The notes below the pieces were generated by a model. That model saw only the letters and a program-made list of their open reading frames with translations, did no database searches and had not been told where the DNA came from. Position numbers and translations under genes: made by a program. A stretch of DNA of 12,969 bases, taken from assembly GCA_964542255.1 (NCBI GenBank), contig CAZITV010000053.1, forward strand, positions 1 through 12,969, in the 5' to 3' direction. This document shows, one piece after another, positions 12,877 to 12,969 of the stretch (the first letter of the stretch is position 1; each line of letters opens with the position of its first letter). This DNA comes from CAYMSF01 sp964542255 (GTDB lineage: Bacteria > Verrucomicrobiota > Lentisphaeria > Victivallales > Victivallaceae).

Positions 12877-12969
12877 AACAGATAACAGCCCGGCTGCTAA
12901 TGGAGGGTGATGGGCATTATTTGGATTACGGAGTAAAAAGCGCACTGGAGGAACGCCGATTACCCCATA

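Noticed and set aside
12751..12945. Minus-strand frame of 64 residues with hydrophobic stretches
   Set aside because: It is a translation of the AATATCCAAT repeats and the GC hairpin; the apparent membrane span comes from the repeat.
12900..12969. Plus-strand frame starting ATGGAGGGTGAT and open to the right window edge
   Set aside because: Only 23 codons visible, no Shine-Dalgarno sequence and no recognisable family; cannot be told from chance.

Overview
The window looks like chromosomal DNA of a free-living or host-associated bacterium of moderate GC content, most likely from the Planctomycetes-Verrucomicrobia-Chlamydiae-Lentisphaerae (PVC) group, with Lentisphaerae as the best guess. This is an inference. 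It rests on a eukaryote-like Ser/Thr kinase with a C-terminal extracytoplasmic domain, a sigma-54 gene, an alpha ribosomal operon without rpsD between rpsK and rpoA (as in Chlamydia), and intergenic spacers full of short-period repeats. No 16S rRNA gene is present to settle it.

Layout. Positions 1-183 hold a 9-bp tandem repeat beyond the 3' end of the kinase gene. On the minus strand, 184-2738 carries a two-gene unit: a WalJ/YycJ-type metallo-beta-lactamase-fold protein followed 2 nt later by the membrane Ser/Thr kinase. Divergent from it, 2977-6668 on the plus strand carries rpoN and, overlapping it by 4 nt, a large polytopic membrane protein that resembles GT-C glycosyltransferases. The 6669-7214 spacer is not empty: it holds a 32-residue single-span membrane protein gene on the minus strand with a near-consensus promoter and ribosome binding site, plus inverted and tandem repeats. 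Next, on the minus strand, come fabG and a FabI-type reductase (7215-8779), which would supply two steps of type II fatty acid elongation. Then comes the operon rpmJ-rpsM-rpsK-rpoA-rplQ (8983-11516), bounded by a clear promoter (11704-11731) and a clear terminator (8933-8958).

From 11733 to the end the character changes. A very AT-rich spacer separates the ribosomal promoter from a divergent hicAB type II toxin-antitoxin operon (11920-12563). Its promoter contains a perfect 10-3-10 inverted repeat overlapping the -10 box, the likely HicB operator, and it ends in a terminator. The last 270 bases are a mosaic of dispersed repeats: a 25-bp sequence also found at 7050-7074, a double GC hairpin, and three copies of an AATATCCAAT-type unit.

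No wholly new system is evident. The observations most worth following are the hidden small membrane protein gene, the HicB operator and second palindrome, the structured leader of the ribosomal operon, and the 9-bp-period repeat family shared between distant spacers.
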